A stretch of DNA of 64,000 nt, from contig CM061132.1 of the NCBI GenBank assembly GCA_030789695.1, positions 153,556,817 to 153,620,816 on the forward strand, given 5' to 3'. A program made the translations under genes and the position numbers. Positions 19,898 through 34,390 of this stretch are shown in pieces. Each line of letters starts with the position of its first letter. Positions within the stretch are counted from its first letter, which is position 1. This DNA is from Scilla litardierei (lineage: Eukaryota; Streptophyta; Magnoliopsida; Asparagales; Asparagaceae). The notes below the pieces were generated by a model. That model saw nothing but the letters and a program-made list of their open reading frames with translations. It was not told where the DNA came from and searched no databases.

Positions 19898-20740
19898 ATG
19901 AAGGCCTTCATTGGAGAGATAACGAAGCTGCTTGCTTCGAAGGAGATGGGATCCTCGAGTGGATCGATGCCTTCACGACCCGTGCAGAAGCTGGAATTGA
20001 TGCCCAATGATGTAAAATTGGAAGGGACGACGAATTACCTCAGTTGGTCCAGGAGGGTGCTTCTCATTCTGAAGTCGAAGGGGTTAGAAGGCGTCGTTCT
20101 GGGTTCATGTAAGGAACCGGTGGATAAGACTGTGGATGATTGGAAAGTCTGGAGCACCACCAACTCACTGGTGGCTGCTTGGTTGATGACATCGATGGTT
20201 CCACCCATTGATGGGATGGTGGAGGCCATAGAGAGTGCTACAGGGATATGGAGTATGGTGGAGAAAATGTATTCTGGAGCAGGGAATGTGATGCTCATGA
20301 TGGAGGTTCAGGGCAAGGTTGACACCTTGAAGCAGGGGGAGATGTCTATTCTAGCCTACTCTGCGGAGTTGAAAAGGCTTTGGTCAGAGTTAGACCACTA
20401 TGACCCTATTGATCTGCCTGATCCTAGGAGTGCTGCAATACAGAGAAAGTGGGTGGAGCGTAGGCGTGTGACACATTTTCTGAGGAACCTGAATGGAGAT
20501 TTTGAGGTCAGGAGGGCGAGTATGTGTCACTTATCCTCCATCCCATCTCTGGAGGAGGCCATAGCTGCAATGGCACAGGAGGAGACCAGACTGAGAGTTA
20601 TGAAGGATGAGGGTACTCAGGTCACTCGGGCTGCACTGGCTGTACCGGCAGTGACAGCAGTGAGCGAGGATCGAGAGTGCTACACCTGTGGGGTGAAGGG
20701 GCACCTGAGCTTTAACTGCCCACAGAAGGGCAGTGGATGA
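19898..20740 (+). CDS. Gag (element D), ending in a zinc knuckle and premature TGA
   Basis: 280 codons. The copia-type gag core includes NYLSWSRRVLLILKSKGL (about residues 46-63), AWLMTSMVPPI and a coat-like helical region. The CCHC knuckle CYTCGVKGHLSFNC is near the end. It forms the virus-like particle and binds element RNA. The TGA at 20738-20740 falls in a glycine/arginine run and the same frame continues to protease, so the stop is most likely a mutation of a gag-pol fusion. The sister copy has an extra upstream ATG at 34391; here that codon is changed, which places the start at 19898. Confidence 0.9.
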   Translation: MKAFIGEITKLLASKEMGSSSGSMPSRPVQKLELMPNDVKLEGTTNYLSWSRRVLLILKSKGLEGVVLGSCKEPVDKTVDDWKVWSTTNSLVAAWLMTSMVPPIDGMVEAIESATGIWSMVEKMYSGAGNVMLMMEVQGKVDTLKQGEMSILAYSAELKRLWSELDHYDPIDLPDPRSAAIQRKWVERRRVTHFLRNLNGDFEVRRASMCHLSSIPSLEEAIAAMAQEETRLRVMKDEGTQVTRAALAVPAVTAVSEDRECYTCGVKGHLSFNCPQKGSG

Positions 20741-23700
20741 GGACGTGGCACAGGAGGCAGAGGAGGAGGTCTTTGGGGCCGTGGAGGCCGTGGACGAGGT
20801 CGCGACGGCCCACGGACCAACTTTGCTACCGCTGATGGACGACAGGAGACAGTGATGATTGAGGCAACGCCAGCTGAGGCTTCAGATCTAGAGCAGCGGA
20901 GACAGTCCAGGTCTACTACTGAGAGCTCGGAGAGTCATGCAGACCAGACTAGGGATGTTGCTTCGCCATTCGGTAACTTTGCCCACTTCGCTCACACAGG
21001 ATCAGGTAACCAATTAGCCCTTTCATGTAGAGATCATATAGAGTGGATTATTGACTCAGGTGCATCTAGTCATGTGTCAGGTGCATATAGACAGTTTTTC
21101 ACGTAGAAACCACATACCATTCATGAAACTGTTCAGACAGCTGATGGCACATCCCAACCCATCAGAGGGATTGGCACTATTCAGTGCACTCCCTCCATAC
21201 GCCTCTCTTCAGGCCTTCACGTCACATCATTTCCAGTCAACCTTTTATCTGTTGGCTCTATTGTTGATGATCTCGACTGTAGCATTACTTTTGACTCTAC
21301 TCATTGTGTGTTGCAGGAAAGGAAGACTGGGAGGAGGCTTGGGACTGGCGTCAGGCGTGATGGACTGTGGTATCTTGACAGAGCTAGTGGGGATGCTGCA
21401 CTGGCTGTCGTTGGTGGAGAGAAGGAAAGGGATGTACTTTTATTACATTGTCAGTTGGGACACTTGCCTTTTGATATGTTGAGTAAAATGTATCCCGATA
21501 TTTTGAATAGAGTGAATGAAATGAATTTGAAATGTGATGCATGTGAATTTGGGAAACACACTAGGACATCATATCCTAGTGTGGGGATGAGGAGTGTAGA
21601 GAGATTTCATCTTATTCACTCAGATGTTTGGGGGCCCTGCCCAGTGACTTCAGTAAGTGGGTTCAGGTGGTTTATCACTTTCATAGATTGTCATTCTCGG
21701 ATGACATGGCTTTACATGATGAAAAACAAAAGCGAAGCGTTGAAGTGCTTTCAGGACTTCCATAGAAGTGTCAGAAATGTGTATGAGGCCAAGATCCGTG
21801 TCTTGAGAACGGATAATGGGACAGAGTATGTAAACAAGGAGTTTGCATCTTATCTATCTGAGAGTGAGATAACTCATCAAACCACTTGTCCCAACACCCC
21901 TCAACAGAACGGAGTTGCTGAAAGGAAAAATAGACACTTGTTGGAGGTAACTAGGTCACTCATGCTCACCATGAATGTACCTAAGATATTGTGGAGTGAA
22001 GCAGTGATGACAGCCACCTATCTCATCAACAGGATGCCTTCGCGGATCCTTGGTATGAAGTCTCCATGTGAGATTCTTATGGGAAAGAACACTTTTGTAG
22101 TTCCACCAAAAGTGTTTGGATGCACATGCTTTGTGAGGGATCATAGACCTTCTGTGGGGAAGCTGGATGCTCAGGCAATTAAATGCATATTTGTTGGGTA
22201 TCCTTCAAATCAGAAAGGCTATAGGTGTTGGAGTCCCTCAGAAAGAAGGCTGTTTGTGAGTATGGATGTGACATTCAGGGAGACTGAGCCTTTTTATGGA
22301 GGACTGACAGATTCTACATCAGTATTTGATACTGGTGCCTCTCCAAACACAGGAGGAGTTGGTCGAGAGGGGGAGACTGATGACAGGAGGGTAGTGGTTG
22401 GACTTATACCGTATCCTGTCGGGCCTACTGGTACTGGTCCTGATAGCAGGGAGGAGGAAAGGACCTTGGTGGAAGAGGAGGAAGACAGGTTGTACGGCAG
22501 GAAATATAGCAGGAGACAGAAGGGTAGTCATGGCGATGGAGAACAACAAGAAGACATCTCCCCCACTGAAGAACCACTAGCTCCACAGCCACATGTCGAG
22601 ATTGATCAGTCTATCACGCCTGCTCGAGTCCCGACTTCCTTCCTGCCTTCCTCTCCTAACACGGATGGTAATCTTTCTTTGCCTTCCTCTAGTTTAGATC
22701 TTCCACTTGCATCTCGTAGGGAGACTCGTATCAATGTCGGCAGGCCTCCTGTACGGTATGGATATGAGACTGATATTGCTAATCATGTCTCTTATGCTTC
22801 TCTTACACCTGCATATAGGGCTATCATTGCATCCTTACAATCTATCTCTATACCAAGTGATTGGCGAGTGGCAAAGCAACATCCCAAGTGGAAGAAAGCA
22901 ATGCTCGAAGAACTTGAGGCACTGGAGAAGAACAAGACATGGAGACTTGTCTCACTTCCAGCAGGGAAGAAAGCTGTGGGCTGCAAGTGGGTATTCACAA
23001 TAAAGCAAACTGCAGAAGGGAAGGTGGACAGGTACAAGGCGAGGCTGGTTGCCAAGGGCTACAGTCAGACTTATGGGATTGATTATGATGAGACATTTGC
23101 CCCAGTGGCAAAGATGAGTACTGTGAGAGTACTGATATCATGTGCAGCGAATTTTGGATGGAAATTGCATCAATTGGATGTAAAAAATGCCTTCTTGCAT
23201 GGAGACTTACAGGAGGAGGTATACATGGAGGTTCCACCTGGCTTTAGCACACAACAGACGATGGGAAAGGTGTGTAGACTGGACAAGTCTTTGTATGGGC
23301 TGAAGCAATCTCCAAGGGCATGGTTCGACAGATTCAGGCGTGCAGTCATCACTATGGGCTACAAGCAGAGTAATGGTGATCATACTGTATTCTATAGACA
23401 TTCAGGACAGCGGATTACTTTTCTGGCTGTGTATGTTGATGATATTATTATCACTGGAGATGATGAAGAGGGAATCTCTCACTTGAAGGTAAGGTTGGCG
23501 AGAGAATTTGAGGTCAAGGACCTTGGACAGTTGGGGTATTTCCTTGGACTGGAGATTGCCAGGTCCAGGAAGGGTATAGTTCTCTCACAGAGGAAGTATG
23601 CCCTGGATTTACTGACTGAGACTGGTGTGTTGGGGTGTCGTCCAGCAGTTACTCCTATTGATCAGAATCATAGGTTGCATTCACAATCAGGGGAGCCAGT

Positions 23701-24385
23701 AGACAAAGAAAGGTACCAGAGACTTGTTGGACGCCTTATCTACTTATGCCATACCAGACCTGACATTGCCTATGCTATCAGTGTGGTAAGTAGATACATG
23801 CATGATCCTAGGACTGGACATATGTAGGCAGTCTTCATGATACTGAGGTATCTGAAGAATAGTCCAGGAAAAGGCATATTATTTGGTAGTCATGGTCACA
23901 TGAATGTGACAGGCTACTGTGATGCGGATTGGGCCAGTTGCCTAGATGATAGGAGATCGACCTCGGGCTACTGTGTGTTTGTTGGGGGCAACTTGGTCTC
24001 TTGGCGCAGCAAGAAGCAGGATTTGGTGGATCGTTCCACTGCAGAGGCAGAGTATCGTGCTATGGTGCTTAGTACCTGTGAGATGATCTGGTTGAGATCA
24101 CTTCTACATGAGCTACGCCTGCTGAGAGAAGGACCATTGCGGTTGTTGTGTGATAACAAGTCAGCAATTAATGTTGCCAACAACCCAGTGCAACATGATA
24201 GAACGAAGCACATAGAGATTGACAGGTTCTTCATTAAAGAAAGATTGGACAAGAAACAGTTGGAGATCTCCTACATTACTTCTGGACAACAACTAGCTGA
24301 TTGCCTTACAAAGGGGTTGAACTCTAAAGGAGTAGAGGATGCTTGTAACAAGATGAGCATGATAAATATCTTTTGCTCATCTTGA
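20741..24385 (+). pseudogene. Copia pol (element D) with two internal stops
   Basis: One frame with protease (WIIDSGASSHVSG), integrase (zinc finger HCQLGHLPFDM...CDACEFGKH; catalytic RTDNGTEY and QQNGVAERKNRH), RT (QLDVKNAFLHGDL, catalytic YVDDIIITGDD) and RNase H (GYCDADWASC, STAEAEYRAM, CDNKSAI, HIEIDRFFIKE). The domain order integrase before RT identifies Ty1/copia. Stops are TAG at 21104-21106 (just after protease) and TAG at 23825-23827 (between RT and RNase H). Both lie in otherwise intact frame and could each arise by one C-to-T change. The clade is not assigned. Confidence 0.92.
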
Positions 24386-24392
24386 GGGGGAG
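24382..24392 (+). other. Polypurine tract of element D
   Basis: ttgagggggag, adjacent to the 3' LTR at 24393; primes plus-strand DNA. The same tract precedes the 3' LTR of the sister copy at 35590-35599. Confidence 0.85.
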
Positions 24393-24504
24393 TATTGTGT
24401 ATTGTGTGTTATTGGGTGTGTGTGTAAAGAAAAGTGAGGGTTAATATAAATAGAAGTGATAGCCATTCTTTGAGGGCTAATCACTATTTTCACCAAATTC
24501 TTCA
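24393..24504 (+). repeat. 3' LTR of element D
   Basis: About 112 bp, near-identical to the 5' LTR, followed by TSD atttt. Confidence 0.9.
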
Positions 24505-24509
24505 ATTTT

Positions 24510-27244
24510 TAAATTCAGAATTATGATATTTTGGTTTCAATTCATGATTTCAGTATAAAAAGTATGCCACAAATGGTAAGAAATTTAAAATAATCTCTCT
24601 ATGGCGGTGTACATGAATATTGTAAAATTGAAAATCCATTGGTTACATTCTGAGATATTGCTGATTACATGTAGTTCCAAAGTGTTGTTAAAAAATATTG
24701 AAAATTCAGAAATGTAATTTTTGGTTCAGCTGGAGTCATATGGGTGTGCCCACACATGCGTTCGTTCATGTATGTTAGATGTTATTGCATGCCACCTGGA
24801 AACCGTACAAACGGTCGTGTCAAATATTTGGAGATGGCATATCTACCCATCAAACTAACAAAATGAACAGTTGTAAATGATGGGATCTATATGTAGTGCA
24901 TGTAAGAAATCAAATGATTGATCGCAGTCCGAAGAGTATGGAACATGTACATGTCAGATTTAGTGGCCTTAGATTTTCCTATATTTTTTTATCGGATCAA
25001 GTTCCTGATGAAATTGTCACTCTGTAACCAATTCATGTTTTTGGGTTTTTAGAAATTTTATGATGTATTATAAATCGTGATAGCCAATTTAGATATTAAA
25101 TTGGAACGTCATTTGGTTTTCCTAGGATTTGCCCTGAAGTTTACCCAAAGAAGTAACAACCTTCGAAAAATGGAGTAATGTTGTCAAATGGGATTGTGAA
25201 CAAGGTTTTGGAAACTAACCAATTGTACAATGCCATTAACTCCATGAATCTGGAACTGACAGAAACTATAATTTTTTATGAAATTGAGGTTCTTGGCGGT
25301 AATCATCTCATCGAATCTGCAATATTTCTTTTTGATGAATAAATGTACCTACATTTTTACTCTAACTTGGGATACTTTATAAACCAAATGCAGAAACTGA
25401 GTATGTTTATTATGAAATAATGCACCGGCTCTAGTTTTTCATTAGTAGACATGATAGCTCAAATCACTTCTTTTGAATGTTTCATACTCATGCTGGTATA
25501 TCTTTGTTGACTAATATAGAATAAGAGAAGCTAGGGACTAATGTTCTATCTGTTATTTTGTCGGATATATGGCTGCAATGAAATACATGGATTTTCTTAT
25601 GTAAGCAGTATGACTTCTCTCTCATGTTTGTGTTCTTATTCACACGTGTCTACTATTATATAAGCCGTTAGATATGTAATTCTTAGGAGTTTGTTGTGCC
25701 TTGTTACATCTAGAAATTTGCTGATGACATGGATGAAAAGATGATCAAAAACTTAATTCTTCAGAGTATTATCTTAGTTGAGCATCCTTTTTGTTTCTTT
25801 CAGAAATTTCAAATGTTTGGTTTGAATATCAAAGGAGGCTTATCCTTGGTTGACTTTGGGCGGTTTAATGCCTTGTATTTGGAGTGGTGGTTGATTTAAG
25901 GTGTTAGATGTTTCTTTGAGCTTGTTTGTTTTATATATGCAATGAAGAGGACACATATTAACCTTCTCACTGGCGAAGTAAGTGCATTCACACACAGTCA
26001 ATACATGGATATGTCTATTCTACATTGATCGTGAGGCACTTAGGTACTAGTCAAGAGTCATGAAACTTGTTTCAATAGAAAAAGAGAAATTTTCCGCCGG
26101 GCTTTTCCTAATAGCCGGTTGTCAGCTGGACAGATTCCTACTACCTGTGGGTTCTTCTACCCTAAGCTATTTGAATGCAAACATCACTTGCAGGGGGTAA
26201 TGAGGGGTGCTGATGTTGAGTTATTTGGCTTGGGTTGAAATGTGATTTCTTGCATATGTTTATGTCCAGTTTAGAATAGGTCCGAGCGAGCAACCACATC
26301 AAAATGTGAAGGTGGAATGATTATGTTTCTCTAGACCATTGGTTTAATTGGATATCATCATTGATTCATTCAACTTGAGTTAAATTGGGTTCAGACTAAA
26401 GAAATGGCTACCATGTGTTAAGTTGCTTCCTTTGGACCACCTGTTTGGGGATTAACAGCTTGACGGTTAAAATGGGAACTGATGATACTGCTGGTGAACC
26501 GAGGTTAAATTAGGCTCATATTTGAGTAATAAGCTACTTCTCATATTACATCAACGGTGATAAGTGCGAGAGTAGATATGATAACTGCAATCTTACAAGC
26601 AATAATGTAATGTAAAACCGTTACCTAAGAGTAATGATCTGGTGGTTTTGTAGCACAAGGTAAACTAAATCTATGGCTTCAGAAATTATACATTTTCTAA
26701 TAGCGGCCGACGTCACCACTTCAACGGAAAATGACTACTGCGACTAAGTTCTCGTACTTGGTTTCTTTGCAAAATTTGTCACTACTTCTATTTTTCTTTC
26801 TGTATGCTGAGCTTCGTTTTATTACAGATGAAACCTTCTTCCAACTGTTCTTTAATCTGGTACTTAGATTTGTCATTATCATGCTTGTAACAGTGTTTAG
26901 TGTGCTGCTTCTTTGAATCATCTACGAAGCATGATATATTTCTTTATGTACTTGCATTTTCTCTTCATAAATAATCTGAAGTCGACGGCTCTGAATATTT
27001 TAAAGGTGTCATTGTCTTGAACATCACCTTTCAGCCAATCTCGAGTAACCAAATAGATCCTTTTATAGTTGTTCTTTTGTCTTTGTTGTGCAGTTACTTC
27101 TGACTTCTACTACACCCTCTTCATTTCTGTTTTATAGCCTAGCCTTATTTTATTTTCTATGTAAGCTACAAATGCAATGTAGTATGAAATATGAACAGTT
27201 ATTTTCTAGGAATTTTTACATTAAGCACTGTACAAATATAACTG
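24510..27244. other. 3' flank of the cytokinin dehydrogenase gene
   Basis: About 2.7 kb of AT-rich sequence with no repeat ends or coding segments that I could support. The 3' UTR and polyadenylation site of the host gene must lie near its right edge (transcription runs leftward), but no single signal stood out. Confidence 0.5.
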
Positions 27245-29178
<1,934 letters not shown>

Positions 29179-29388
29179 GGTTTTCGGTGGTGAAATTCCG
29201 AGAGGACGGTAGCAAGGTTAGAGTCTTGGCAAGGAGGGGAGTAGATGAAATGGAGGGGGGAGGGAGGGAGATTTAAAGAGAAAGGAGAAGGGGTGAGGCG
29301 CGTGAGATGGTGGCATGGTCAACTAACGTATCCGTGAGAGGGCTGGCTACTACTAACTTGGTTAGAAATGGAAGTGTTTAAGAGAATT

Positions 29389-29396
29389 TTTATATA
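29389..29396 (-). promoter_or_regulatory. Candidate TATA box of the CKX gene
   Basis: TATATAAA on the minus strand, 210 bases upstream of the ATG, preceding a CT-rich (minus strand) stretch that would be the 5' leader. A weaker TTTAAAT lies closer, near 29272. Chosen by sequence and spacing only. Confidence 0.45.
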
Positions 29397-29537
29397 TGCT
29401 TCCTTTTTTTGGGGTTCAAAAGTGGTAGTCAAAAGGCAGAGAGTTTCATATGGAAAAGCTTTGGTCATGTGTCAATTGCATTGCCAACATATGCATTTCT
29501 AGAAACTTGTACTGTGGGCTCCAACCAAAATTGCTAG

Positions 29538-29642
29538 CGTGGTGCCGTTTTTGAGAAGGGGGAGGCTTTTGCTTCAACAGCACATCCTTCTCCCTGCTAG
29601 TGTGGTGCCTTTTTCTGAGGGGAGGCTTTTTCAACAGCACCG
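29538..29642. repeat. Two-copy direct repeat upstream of CKX
   Basis: Two copies of a roughly 50-65 bp unit, gtggtgcc...aggctttt...caacagcac, at about 29540-29583 and 29600-29642, in opposite condition of decay. They are about 360 bp upstream of the CKX start. Origin unknown. Confidence 0.55.
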
Positions 29643-31191
29643 CCACCTCCTAGAGCAATTTACGGGTGGCCCGGGTGCCCGTTGTGATCCGGTGGGGGCC
29701 GGCGACACATCCTTCTCCTGCTTTTTGGCGTGGCGGGAGGGGCCTGGGTCTGGACTTGTGCATGTAGTGAGAGAGAAGTGGGGTGCAGAGGAATGCTATG
29801 CTTGAAAAGAGAAGCTCTCTCTTCTTTTTAGATGTTGAGAACTTGGAGACAAGCTGCAATAAACAAAACCCATTTGGCTAATCAAGTCCTAGGCGCTTAT
29901 AGGGGGACGCACTGTCGTTCAGAGTGTGATGATTGGGTTCATGACTATGCAGAATCTTGTGCTGTGTGCTTTTGTTGTGCAAGTCAAGTGGCTACATTCT
30001 AGATCAAACCTAGGCTTGTGTTGGATCTTTTAGCTGAGGGTGCAAGTGGGTTGGGCAAAGCCTAAGTTCTATCTAATTAATTTAGCGTTGTAGTTTTGAG
30101 TCTATTTTTCGGGACAATTATGGATTTCTCCACTATGGTAGGGCTATGATGGAGCGAGGACGATGCCAAAAGTTGTATCAGCGTCAGTTGTTTGGATAAA
30201 ACTTCATGTCATCTTCATTTCGTATATGCTGTAAGATGGAGGAATGCGAAAGCGTTCTACAAAATCTGTGTACTGCAGCCTACATGTTATCTTCAGTATT
30301 TTCAAGTCTTGTATTAGGCTGCGGCCGCCTGAAGAGATTCAGAGACATTTGTGATTCCAAACTATGTCAGACCATGTTTGCTCATAAAGGTACAATTTTT
30401 AGTTGGAGCTACGAAAGATGTATTCTGTGTCTCTTACATATTGAATGATAATATTATGGTAATTGCAAAAATCTTATAATGTTCTTGCAACATATAGTCT
30501 AAAATTTTCAGCATTGTCTTTATTTGCTCATGTATTTTTATTTCCAAATTAGACAAGCTGCATGCTCTAGAACGATACATGGGTGCCGTGTTTCTTGCTC
30601 ATGCTGTTCAGACATCTGTCGTAATATACACAATATTAGCCATCAGCTTTGCATTTTTACCATCTGTATCTTCTTCTGTTTTCTCATAAAACAAAGGACA
30701 ACCTTAATGTATTTGGACTATGTTTTGCAAGAGTTTGCTTAGCCAAACTAAGCAAAAAACTATTAGTTAATTTTCCCTGTAGATGACAGTTGTAGCATAG
30801 CCGCATGCAGCGTAAATTCTTGATGCTTCCACACTTGAATCCTAGCCAGCTATTGGCCTAACATCCATTTGTGTGCAAGTAACCAAACTTCTCTCATCCA
30901 CTAAGCACTGACTTAATTAATTATACTGGAAACCTTAGCTGCTCTAGTTGTGTTCACTCCCATGGCAACAAAGGAATGTGAACTTGACAAAGGAACAAGA
31001 TGCAAGCTCCATGTCTTTATAGTGACCATCTAATGATCCAATATACACCTTGCCTTTTTGAGTTGCAAGAAAAAGTGTTCTTCTCTTTTACAAATCATCC
31101 AATTGTTGCACATGCAGATAGTTAAGAATCTACAGTCATAGAGTCAAATAAGCAACATCCCATTTTGTTAGGTACACATCATCTCCTTTTG

Positions 31192-31192
<1 letters not shown>

Positions 31193-31224
<32 letters not shown>
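31193..31224. repeat. (TC)n microsatellite
   Basis: About 16 uninterrupted TC units. Confidence 0.95.
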
Positions 31225-31227
<3 letters not shown>

Positions 31228-32637
31228 TGTAAGCAAACAGTGCATGGAATTTTAAAGGAGAGTGAGGAGGAAGAATGAGCATAAGATTTTTGCATATCCA
31301 TATGATGGCAACACTTGAGATAGCTTAGCTTCTCTTTGTTCCTGTTTTTTGACTTGAGCCAGCTACAATCCTACCTAAACTTTATGGAAGCGTGCAATAT
31401 GTATAGTAAACAAAACTTAGAAATGCAATGCTAGCATTATAGTTAATGATACTAGGCCAATGTAAACTGTATCTCTCATGTATCTCCGTACAATTTAGAT
31501 AGGAAATCTAGGTTTGTAGGTTTGGTTTGCGTCGGAATCGTAGGCTTGAACAGCTGATTAAACCTTCTCACTTCTAGCTAGGAGGATACTAGTATTGATA
31601 TTGTGCTCTTTAATTTCAAAAGTTTGGATTTGACCCACAAGTTCCTTTCTCATACATGAAGATGCTTTTGTTTAAATCACTCTAACTTAAAAAATTTCCT
31701 CGAGGGTAATTAGCTTGAACTCATGAAGTTGCATTTGTATTGCCCACTCAAGTATAGCATCCTATTTCTGATACCCTATAGATTCCTCAAGTGATCATTT
31801 TCAAAGGGATCGGAGGCCTCTATATTTCTCATGATAGCCTAAAGTTGATATGCCATCAAAGGAATCAAGAACAAAATGGGAGGAATAATCAAGTTGGTGC
31901 AAAAAGGAGGGCTGAACTGAATCCACGTGAAAGGGTGGAAGAGTTTCTTGAAGGGTATCATCACTACAAAGGACAACACCGACCCAACATGCCAAATATC
32001 TTGTATATATAATCATATTATCAATACTAAATGTAGAGAAAAGCCTAGCATATAGTCGACACGCGGCTAATGATCGTACTAAGTATGGAATAAAATTGCT
32101 AACATATGTTATCATTTTGTAACCCCATGGCAAGCATCATCATGCCAAGAAGACTAAGCCTGTTGTTTTGGGAGGGGATGTTGGTGGGCAAGAGGCAGGA
32201 CACTCCCCTTATAGCTCTAGGGGAGGAAAGATTGAGACCTAGAAGCTATGATTTATGGACTCACTTGGCAACACTCTGAGAAAATATGGACCCCCGTATC
32301 TATCCACTGATGATGTTGGTCTTGGGTGTTTCACTAGCAGGTGCATATAGCCCAGCATGCTCTACATGGCTAGGGTTTTTTTTTTGGGTCAAGTGTCTCC
32401 TCCATTGCACTACATATCACCTCCATTTTGTCTCTCCACTGTCTCTCTGCCTTAACCATTCCATACAGCTTCATCCACTCTCCCATCTTGCATTCATGCC
32501 TATTTTGGATTCCCTAGATTCTAGGGCGACATGGATTGGTTCCATTACTTCGTCAAGGAATATGCTTGGTTAAAGAAAAAGATATGAAAGCAAAATGTCA
32601 AATGCAAAAGGAAAGACCGTATCATGAATACACTCAC

Positions 32638-32712
32638 ATTTGTGTGTATGCATGCGTGTATGCGCATGCGTGTGTGCGTATGCATATATGCAAACATGCG
32701 TGCATGCATTTG
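32638..32712. repeat. Alternating purine-pyrimidine tract (TGTG/ATGC)
   Basis: Roughly 75 bases of nearly strict purine-pyrimidine alternation (tgtgtgtatgcatgcgtgta and similar), of the type that can adopt left-handed DNA. Confidence 0.7.
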
Positions 32713-33733
32713 TTGAAAGAGAACATTATGTCTCCATGAATTCTTTCAACGATCAGCACAATTCATGTTGACCTTATTGTCTTAGAACTACATTATCAAA
32801 CATATCATGGTTTGCATAATTTTTTCTAATGCTTTAGGGGGTGGAAAATGCTCCTATTATTGAGAAATCGTTAAATTGGCAATCATCTGATTCAAGGTAG
32901 AATAATAATAACACTACGATGTTTTTTCTTTATCTTTTTCTATATCTATCGTTCGAGAGAACTAGATTAATATGAATGTGTTCGATCTTTCAAAAAGATG
33001 CAAAGAGTGGATTTTTAGGCCGTCATATGAGGAATTTTCTTCGTGCGACATAAGGTACCCATTAGTCTCTAGTTGAAATAATCCAGGTTTACTGGACATA
33101 ACATCAATCCAATGGTAATATCTAGTTGATCAACCGAGAACTATAGCGACATGTTGAATATATTGAGATGTGAAGCTCATAATATGGAAGATTAATGAAT
33201 AAAGTCGGAGCTTGTAGACAATGAATATGCTATTGTTGCATATCTAATCTTCTCTTTGTAGAAAGCATATATCACACCATCTATATCGGTTGCTTTATCG
33301 TACATCGTGTGTTATTACTAATAACTTTATAACGTATACAAGTGGTCCACTGTACATGTATATGATGTATGTATATCTTTTGCAGGGTAAGAAGTGATTG
33401 TCATGTACTACATTGAATTTGCCAAATCCAAAAATAAATAAGTGAATATTAGCCACATCATGCATACTTGCTGTTAAGAGGCCAAGCAAACTGCTTCTGC
33501 TTGCATGTTTACGTTCTCATGACAACTTTTAAAGGTGAGATTGAGGTAAGATGGCTATGCTCATACTTTGTTGCCCGGTATATTTGTAGTTTGTAAGTTG
33601 AACGTATGTTTGTCTCATCATATATACCCTAGCGAACTTGATGTCTTTGCGCTACCGTTCATTATATAGTGGCATATACTGCTTCATATGCCATTGGGCA
33701 TCGACGTTGTGGCTTAGATTCCGTAAGAGTTTT

Positions 33734-33843
33734 TATTGAGTGTTATTGTATTAGGGTGTGTGTGTAAAGCAAAGCAAGAGATATTATATATATGAGGGGT
33801 TAGCTCATTTGGGGGCTAATCACCATTTCCCCAAATCACAATA
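33734..33843 (+). repeat. 5' LTR of element F
   Basis: 110 bp with inverted ends TATTG/CAATA. The TATA-like tatatata at 33785-33792 is in the same relative place as in element D. Confidence 0.93.
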
Positions 33844-33857
33844 TGGTATCAGAGCCC
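33844..33857 (+). other. tRNA-Met primer binding site of element F
   Basis: TGGTATCAGAGCCC at the LTR edge. Confidence 0.95.
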
Positions 33858-33899
33858 TAGACAGAAAAAAAAAACAAAACAAAACTAAAACCCTTACCC

Positions 33900-34210
33900 A
33901 ACCCGCGCCTCCACCCGCGGCCAGCGCCAGCGCCTCCACCTGCGGGCACCCGCAACCGCGTCTCCACCACCCGAAGCCGCGTCTCCACCACCCGAAGCCA
34001 CCCGCACCCGCGTCTGCACAGCAGGCCGCCTGCGCCAGCCTCGCCTGCGCGCGCCGCTGCTTGCGTAGGCCGCCGCCGCCGCCGCCTGCGGTGCAGGCCG
34101 CCACAGCCGCCGTGGCTGCCTGTTGCGCAGGCCTCCATCGCCGCCGCCACCTGCTGCACAGGCCGCCGTCGCTGCTGCCTTGCTGCGCGCTGCCGCTGCT
34201 GATTCTCATT
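33900..34210 (+). repeat. GC-rich repetitive leader of element F
   Basis: Short imperfect repeats such as cgtctccaccacccgaagc (two copies, 33958-33995) and GCC/CTG-rich runs. They differ in sequence from the leader repeats of element D, although the flanking sequence is nearly identical. Confidence 0.75.
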
Positions 34211-34390
34211 CGCTGCTGATTCTCTGCTACAAAGGAGGATCCTAAAAAAACCCTAACCCTAGATCTATGGTCGAGCCATGAAGATGACTCCATAGATTTA
34301 CGGTTAGGGTATGCCCTAGAAGAAGAAGAAGAGAAGTAGATCTGCGGATCTAAGGAGGAAGAGAGGAGAGATCTGCGGATCTGTGGAGAG

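Larger units (their letters stand above)
19368..24504 (+). mobile_element. Element D: Ty1/copia retrotransposon with 111-bp LTRs
   Basis: The LTRs 19368-19478 and 24393-24504 flank gag and a copia-order pol (protease, integrase, RT, RNase H). A perfect TSD atttt lies at 19363-19367 and 24505-24509. The LTR begins TATTG rather than TG; this boundary is fixed by the TSD and by the sister copy at 33734. A tRNA-Met primer site and a cttgagggggag polypurine tract are present. The coding frame is continuous from 19898 to 24385 except for three stop codons. The LTRs differ by about two changes, so insertion is fairly recent. Confidence 0.93.
29643..33728. other. Intergenic region upstream of CKX
   Basis: About 4 kb without supported genes. 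It holds a (TC)n run, an alternating purine-pyrimidine tract and AT-rich unique-looking sequence. No terminal repeats with matching partners were found. It could contain distal CKX regulatory sequence, but nothing specific was recognised. Confidence 0.45.
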
